From: Actinomycetota bacterium
GTDB taxonomy: Bacteria > Actinomycetota > Thermoleophilia > Solirubrobacterales > Solirubrobacteraceae
Length of the DNA stretch: 9,423 nt
Direction of reading: 5' to 3'
Assembly: GCA_019348575.1 (NCBI GenBank)
Contig: JAHWJE010000031.1
Span: forward strand, 1 to 9,423
Of this stretch, positions 6,104 through 9,423 are shown piece after piece. Below the pieces are notes generated by a model. That model made no database searches, was not told the origin of the DNA, and saw only the letters and a list, made by a program, of their open reading frames with translations. Positions within the stretch are counted from its first letter, which is position 1; each line of letters opens with the position of its first letter. The position numbers and the translations under genes were made by a program.

Positions 6104-7828
6104 ATGGCAGGCATGGATCGCAGCCGACTGTTGGCGCGCGCGCAGGGGCGCGGCGTCAACCCGCTGGTCTACTGGGTTGCACGCGCGGTGCTGCAACCGA
6201 TCTTCCTCGTGTACTTCCGCATGAAGCGGATCGGCATGGAGCACATCCCGAAGGACGGCGCCCTGATCATCGCCTCCAACCACCGTTCCTTCATGGACCC
6301 CTGGGTGATCGGCATGATGCTGCGCCGGCCGGTCTACTACGTCGCCAAGACCGAGCTCTTCGGGCACCCGGTCGTGGCGTGGCTGCTGAGCTCGCTCGGC
6401 GCCTTCCCGGTCGAGCGCGGCCAGGGCGACCGCGACGCGATGCACGCGGCCGGCAGGATCCTCGAGCGTGGCGACGTCGTCGTGATCTTCCCCGAGGGCA
6501 CACGCACGCGGCCGGGCCCCCTGGCCGCCCCCAAGCGCGGCGTCGGCCGGCTCGCGCTCGAGACGGGCGTGCCGGTCGTGCCGGTCGCGCTGATCGGCAC
6601 CGACGAGGTGCGCAGGGGCTGGCTGATCCGGCCGCGCAGCGTGCGCATCCGGGCCGGGCGGCCGCTGCGCTTCCCGCAGGTCGATGAGCCCTCGCCGACG
6701 CTCGCGCGCGCCGTCACCGACCGCATCTGGCCCTGCGTCGAGCTGCAATGGGAGTGGCTGGGCGGCACGCCGGCACTGCGCCGCGCCGCGATCGTCGGCG
6801 CCGGTTCCTGGGGCACCAGCCTCGCCGTCGCCTTCGCCCGCGCCGGGCTGGACGTGGAGCTTGGCTGCCGCACGCCGCAGCAGGTCGAGCGCATCCACCG
6901 CACGCGCGTCAACGACCACTATCTGCCCGGCGTGCGGCTGCCCGACGCGGTCCGCGTCACGACCGCCGAAGCGCTCTCGCTCGACCGCGCCGACCTCGTC
7001 TGCTTCGCGGTCCCGGCCGCCGCGCTGCCGGCCGCGGTGGCCGCCCACGCCGATTCGATCTCTCCGTCGGCCGGCGTGCTCGTGCTCTGCAAGGGGCTCG
7101 TCGCGCCCGACGGTACGCTGCCCAGCGCCTATGTCGCCGCGCGCGTCAACGCGCGTGCCGTCGCCTGCATCGGCGGTCCGAGCCACGCGGCCGATGCGCT
7201 GCACCGCGGCGCGGCGCTCGTGATCGGCTGCGTCGACGAGGTCTACGCCGGGCAGATCGCGCGGCTCTTCAAGGACGCCGGCTTCGACACGACGACGACG
7301 AATGACGTCGCCGGGGTCGAGCTCGCCGGGACGGCGAAGAACGCGGCCGCGCTGGCCGCCGCCGCAGCGGGCGTCAGCGGTCCGAACGCCGCCGGCGCCG
7401 CCGCGGGCAAGGTCTTCGCCGAGGTCGACGCGTTCGCCCGGCGCTGCGGCGGCCATCGGGAGACGTTCGCCGGGCTCGCCGGTGCGGGCGACCTCGTCGC
7501 GACCGTCGTCGCCGAGGGCAGCCGCAACCGCCGTGCCGGTGAGCTGTTGGGACAGGGTATGTCGGCGCAGAAGATCGGCGACAGCCTGGGGCAGTCCAGC
7601 GAGGCGATGGACGGCGTCGGGCTGCTGGCGCAGACGCTGCGCCGCGAGGGCCTGCCGTCACCGACGCTCGACCGCCTCGCGGAGCTCGTCGACGGGCGCA
7701 TCGACGCCGACGCGTTCACCGCGGCCGTGACGGCGCCCGGCGGCCGCTTCCGGCGCTCCGTCGACCGGCCGTCGCCGCTCGCGAGGGCCGCCGCGGGCGC
7801 CAACGATCGCAGCTCCGCGCAGGGATAG
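6104..7828 (+). CDS. Fused acylglycerol-phosphate acyltransferase and glycerol-3-phosphate dehydrogenase (PlsC-GpsA)
   Basis: Predicted 574-residue two-domain enzyme. Residues about 15-200 are a PlsC-type acyltransferase with the catalytic NHRSFMD (59-65, H-x4-D), a phosphate-binding region after FPVERG (101-106), FPEGT (129-133) and VPV (158-161). A hydrophobic segment at about 20-38 probably touches the membrane. Residues about 227-545 are a glycerol-3-phosphate dehydrogenase: GAGSWGT (232-238) binds NAD(P), CKG has Lys330, GTAKN has the key Lys412, GAGD has Asp463, and SRNRR (473-477) binds substrate phosphate. The GpsA half would make sn-glycerol-3-phosphate from dihydroxyacetone phosphate; the PlsC half would acylate lysophosphatidate (or glycerol-3-phosphate). 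Both serve phosphatidate synthesis. GTG at 6098 or ATG at 6113 are alternative starts. The linker is short (about 200-226), with no internal stop or restart, so it reads as a true fusion. The 12-base gap to the next gene suggests an operon with the sigma factor. Confidence 0.93.
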   Translation: MAGMDRSRLLARAQGRGVNPLVYWVARAVLQPIFLVYFRMKRIGMEHIPKDGALIIASNHRSFMDPWVIGMMLRRPVYYVAKTELFGHPVVAWLLSSLGAFPVERGQGDRDAMHAAGRILERGDVVVIFPEGTRTRPGPLAAPKRGVGRLALETGVPVVPVALIGTDEVRRGWLIRPRSVRIRAGRPLRFPQVDEPSPTLARAVTDRIWPCVELQWEWLGGTPALRRAAIVGAGSWGTSLAVAFARAGLDVELGCRTPQQVERIHRTRVNDHYLPGVRLPDAVRVTTAEALSLDRADLVCFAVPAAALPAAVAAHADSISPSAGVLVLCKGLVAPDGTLPSAYVAARVNARAVACIGGPSHAADALHRGAALVIGCVDEVYAGQIARLFKDAGFDTTTTNDVAGVELAGTAKNAAALAAAAAGVSGPNAAGAAAGKVFAEVDAFARRCGGHRETFAGLAGAGDLVATVVAEGSRNRRAGELLGQGMSAQKIGDSLGQSSEAMDGVGLLAQTLRREGLPSPTLDRLAELVDGRIDADAFTAAVTAPGGRFRRSVDRPSPLARAAAGANDRSSAQG

Positions 7829-7840
7829 GCTCCGTGCACC

Positions 7841-8365
7841 GTGGACCAACCCGACAAGGCCCGTCTCGACGCGGCGTTCTCCGACCTCTACCGGGTGCAT
7901 CTGCGCGACGTCTACAGCTACGCCTACTACCGGATCGGCAACCACCACGACGCCGAGGACCTCACAGAGCAGACGTTTCTGCAGGCCTATCGCCACTTCG
8001 AGCGCGCGCAGCGGGAGGCCGAAGGGCGTCCGCTGCGGCCGTGGCTGATCCGCATCGCGCACAACCTCGCCGCGAACCTCTACCGCGACCGGTCGCGCCG
8101 GCCGCAGACGCCGATCGACGACAGCACCGTGCTCAGCGCCCTGCACACCACCGAGGACCTCGTCGAGGGACGCGATGAGCTCGCGCGGATCATCGCGGGC
8201 ATCCAGGAGCTGCCGGACGAGCGTCGCGACGCGCTCATCATGCGCTTCGCGCTCGGCATGGACAATCGCGAGATCGCACGCGCGATCGGCAAGACCGACG
8301 GTGCGACGAAGGTCCTGCTGCACCGTGCCATCAAGCAGCTCGAGGGGATCGTGACGCCGGTATGA
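7841..8365 (+). CDS. ECF-type RNA polymerase sigma factor
   Basis: Predicted 174-residue sigma factor of the extracytoplasmic-function type: region 2 (about 12-85) and region 4 (about 113-168) with no region 1 or 3. Region 2 shows the core-binding and -10-reading features in DVYSYAYYRIGNHHDAEDL (23-41) and RPWLIRIAHNLAANLYRD (66-83). Region 4 shows LPDERRDALIMRFALGM (124-140) and a helix-turn-helix (about 141-166, NREIARAIGKTDGATKVLLHRAI). The start is GTG at 7841, with purine-rich AGGGATAGG ending 11 bases upstream. The stop overlaps the ATG of the next gene by 4 bases (ATGA), so the two proteins are probably made in coupled amounts. The 12-base spacing from PlsC-GpsA suggests co-transcription with lipid synthesis, but an own promoter cannot be excluded. 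It probably directs a stress or envelope regulon; the signal is unknown. Confidence 0.92.
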   Translation: MDQPDKARLDAAFSDLYRVHLRDVYSYAYYRIGNHHDAEDLTEQTFLQAYRHFERAQREAEGRPLRPWLIRIAHNLAANLYRDRSRRPQTPIDDSTVLSALHTTEDLVEGRDELARIIAGIQELPDERRDALIMRFALGMDNREIARAIGKTDGATKVLLHRAIKQLEGIVTPV

Positions 8366-8718
8366 GCCCCGAGACGGCGGAGATGGACATCGAGCGGATG
8401 CTGCGCCTCGCGCTCGCCCCCGTCGACCCGCCCGAGAAGCTCAAGACGCGCTTGGAGTCGACGCTGCAGGAGCTCACCGACGCCGCCGTCGACGAGCTCG
8501 AGGGCTGGGAGCTGTCGGCGATGCGCGACCCGCGCAACTGGGTGCGACCGGTCGTCGCGACGGCGGTCGCCGCATCGGCGGGAACGGCGCTCGTCGTCCT
8601 GCGCGTGCGCCAGGGGCGGCGCAAGCGCGCCGCCCAGTCGCGCAATCCGCTCGACCTCGCCCAGCGGACGCTGAGGGCGGCGTTGGGCGAAGCGCGCAAG
8701 CTCGCTCGCTTGGACTGA
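8362..8718 (+). CDS. Small single-pass membrane protein, candidate anti-sigma factor
   Basis: Predicted 118-residue protein. Residues 1-60 are acidic and helical (ERMLRLALAPVDPPEKLKTRLESTLQEL), 62-83 is the only membrane segment (PVVATAVAASAGTALVVLRV), and 84-118 is strongly basic (QGRRKRAAQSR...LARLD). Basic residues on the C-terminal side fit, by the positive-inside rule, an N-out/C-in topology, though N-terminal acidic content gives weak contrast. Its start overlaps the sigma factor stop by 4 bases, the usual arrangement for an anti-sigma or sigma-regulating partner. No zinc anti-sigma motif (HxxxCxxC) is present and there are no cysteines, so it is not a ZAS-type anti-sigma. The role rests on position and topology alone. 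The following gene starts 33 bases on. Confidence 0.7.
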   Translation: MSPETAEMDIERMLRLALAPVDPPEKLKTRLESTLQELTDAAVDELEGWELSAMRDPRNWVRPVVATAVAASAGTALVVLRVRQGRRKRAAQSRNPLDLAQRTLRAALGEARKLARLD

Positions 8719-8751
8719 TCCGCGCGCGCCGACCCGGCGTACTCCCGGCAG

Positions 8752-9423
8752 ATGTCACGCTTGCGCAAGAACGCCGATCCCAGCCCCACCGAGCTGCGCG
8801 ATCTCGCTGACGAGGACCTCATGCAGCTCGTACGCCGCGGAGAGGCCGACGCATTCGAGGTCGTGTACGAGCGCCATTGCAGCGCCGCCTTCTCCCTTGC
8901 CTACCGCATGTGCGGCGCCCGCGCTGCGGCCGAGGACGTGGTGCAGGAGGCCTTCGCCGCCGCGCTGGGCGCAAGCTACCGCGGCGAAGCGCAGGTCCGG
9001 ACGTGGCTGGTGGGCATCCTGGTGCGCCAGGCCGCACGGCTCCGCCGCGGGCGGGCGCGCTGGCGGCGCGGGACGCACGACGCGGAGCGCGACCCGCCGC
9101 CGGAGCCGCGACCGGTCGTACAACCGCGCTCCGCCGCGGAAACCCCACGACCTGCGGCCGTGGTCCCGACGGCCCCCGCGGCGGTGGTTCCGTCAGGGGC
9201 CGTGCCGGCCGAGCCCGCCGCGAAACCGCGACCGTTGCCTGCGGAGCCGATCGAGCTGGTCGCGGACGTCATCAAAGTCATCGCGGAGCGGCCGCCGGAG
9301 GGTGAGGCGGCGACCGCTTCCGTCAACGACCGCGGCGGACAGGTCCGCGAGGTGCATACGACCGGCGGCGTGATCGTCCGCCAGAAGCGCGGCCCCGACG
9401 AAGAGCCGCTGATCATTCGCGGC
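8752..9423 (+). CDS. Sigma-region-2 protein with Pro/Ala linker and unknown C-terminal part (cut by window end)
   Basis: Reading from the ATG at 8752 the frame is open to the window end, giving 224 residues with no stop. Residues about 20-107 are a sigma-70 region 2 of ECF type: DLMQLVRRGEADAFEVVYERH (22-42), AEDVVQEAFAAAL (60-72) and VRTWLVGILVRQAARLRR (82-99). A region 4 should follow after a short linker, but residues 112-165 are Pro/Ala/Val-rich and low in complexity. Residues 166-224 (IELVADVIKVIAERPPEG, then a likely beta-rich GGQVREVHTTGGVIVRQKRG) resemble no sigma region I know. The upstream gap has no strong ribosome binding site, only GGCAG next to the ATG; an internal ATG at 8821 would also be possible but would drop the first 23 residues. 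It lies 33 bases after the candidate anti-sigma gene. It may be a sigma-like regulator or fusion; region 4 could still lie beyond the edge. Confidence 0.75.
   Translation, partial: MSRLRKNADPSPTELRDLADEDLMQLVRRGEADAFEVVYERHCSAAFSLAYRMCGARAAAEDVVQEAFAAALGASYRGEAQVRTWLVGILVRQAARLRRGRARWRRGTHDAERDPPPEPRPVVQPRSAAETPRPAAVVPTAPAAVVPSGAVPAEPAAKPRPLPAEPIELVADVIKVIAERPPEGEAATASVNDRGGQVREVHTTGGVIVRQKRGPDEEPLIIRG

Noticed and set aside
4816..6159. 447-codon minus frame over the phosphoesterase and membrane protein
   Set aside because: Antisense shadow of the phosphoesterase and a wrong frame over the membrane protein gene; no recognisable domain.
5900..7456. 518-codon open frame on the minus strand
   Set aside because: Shadow of the PlsC-GpsA gene; low-complexity Arg/Ala/Asp/Gly composition and no motif.
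1..9423. Mobile element, prophage or defence island
   Set aside because: No transposase, integrase, phage gene, long terminal repeat or CRISPR-like repeat was seen, and base composition appears even across the genes.

Overview
The window is very GC-rich and densely packed, with strong third-position G/C bias and GTG and TTG starts. It looks like a chromosomal segment of a high-GC actinobacterium. The overall style (a PlsC-GpsA fusion, ECF-type sigma genes, short FKBP proteins, a DUF-like membrane protein) suggests Thermoleophilia (Solirubrobacterales type), but this is inference and not a measured assignment. No insertion sequence, phage gene, CRISPR array or rRNA was found.

Left part (1-3880, minus strand). 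A hairpin-rich non-coding stretch (1-177) lies downstream of a three-gene minus-strand cluster. In transcription order the cluster is a 901-residue double methyltransferase (3880-1175), a cytoplasmic FKBP-type prolyl isomerase (1136-738), and a lipoprotein FKBP-type prolyl isomerase (735-181). The two FKBPs are clear tandem paralogs. The methyltransferase is the most unusual protein: its first catalytic domain resembles the metal-dependent methyltransferases of polyketide synthase loading modules (apratoxin AprA-MT1 type), yet no polyketide synthase parts are nearby.

Middle (3958-6065). A tRNA-Thr(TGT) gene without encoded CCA reads rightwards. Its 3' end lies one base from the stop codon of a convergent MNT-fold nucleotidyltransferase. 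A calcineurin-type metallophosphoesterase is divergent from the nucleotidyltransferase and converges on a small multi-pass membrane protein of unknown function.

Right part (6104-9423, plus strand). A natural fusion of an acylglycerol-phosphate acyltransferase (PlsC) and a glycerol-3-phosphate dehydrogenase (GpsA) would place two phospholipid-precursor steps on one chain. It is followed after 12 bases by an ECF-type sigma factor, which overlaps by ATGA a small single-pass membrane protein that is a candidate anti-sigma factor. A second sigma-region-2 protein then runs off the window end. That last protein has no region 4 in its first 224 residues, but instead a Pro/Ala-rich linker and an unrecognised C-terminal part.

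The strongest leads are the free-standing PKS-starter-like double methyltransferase, the PlsC-GpsA fusion, and the region-4-less sigma-like protein.
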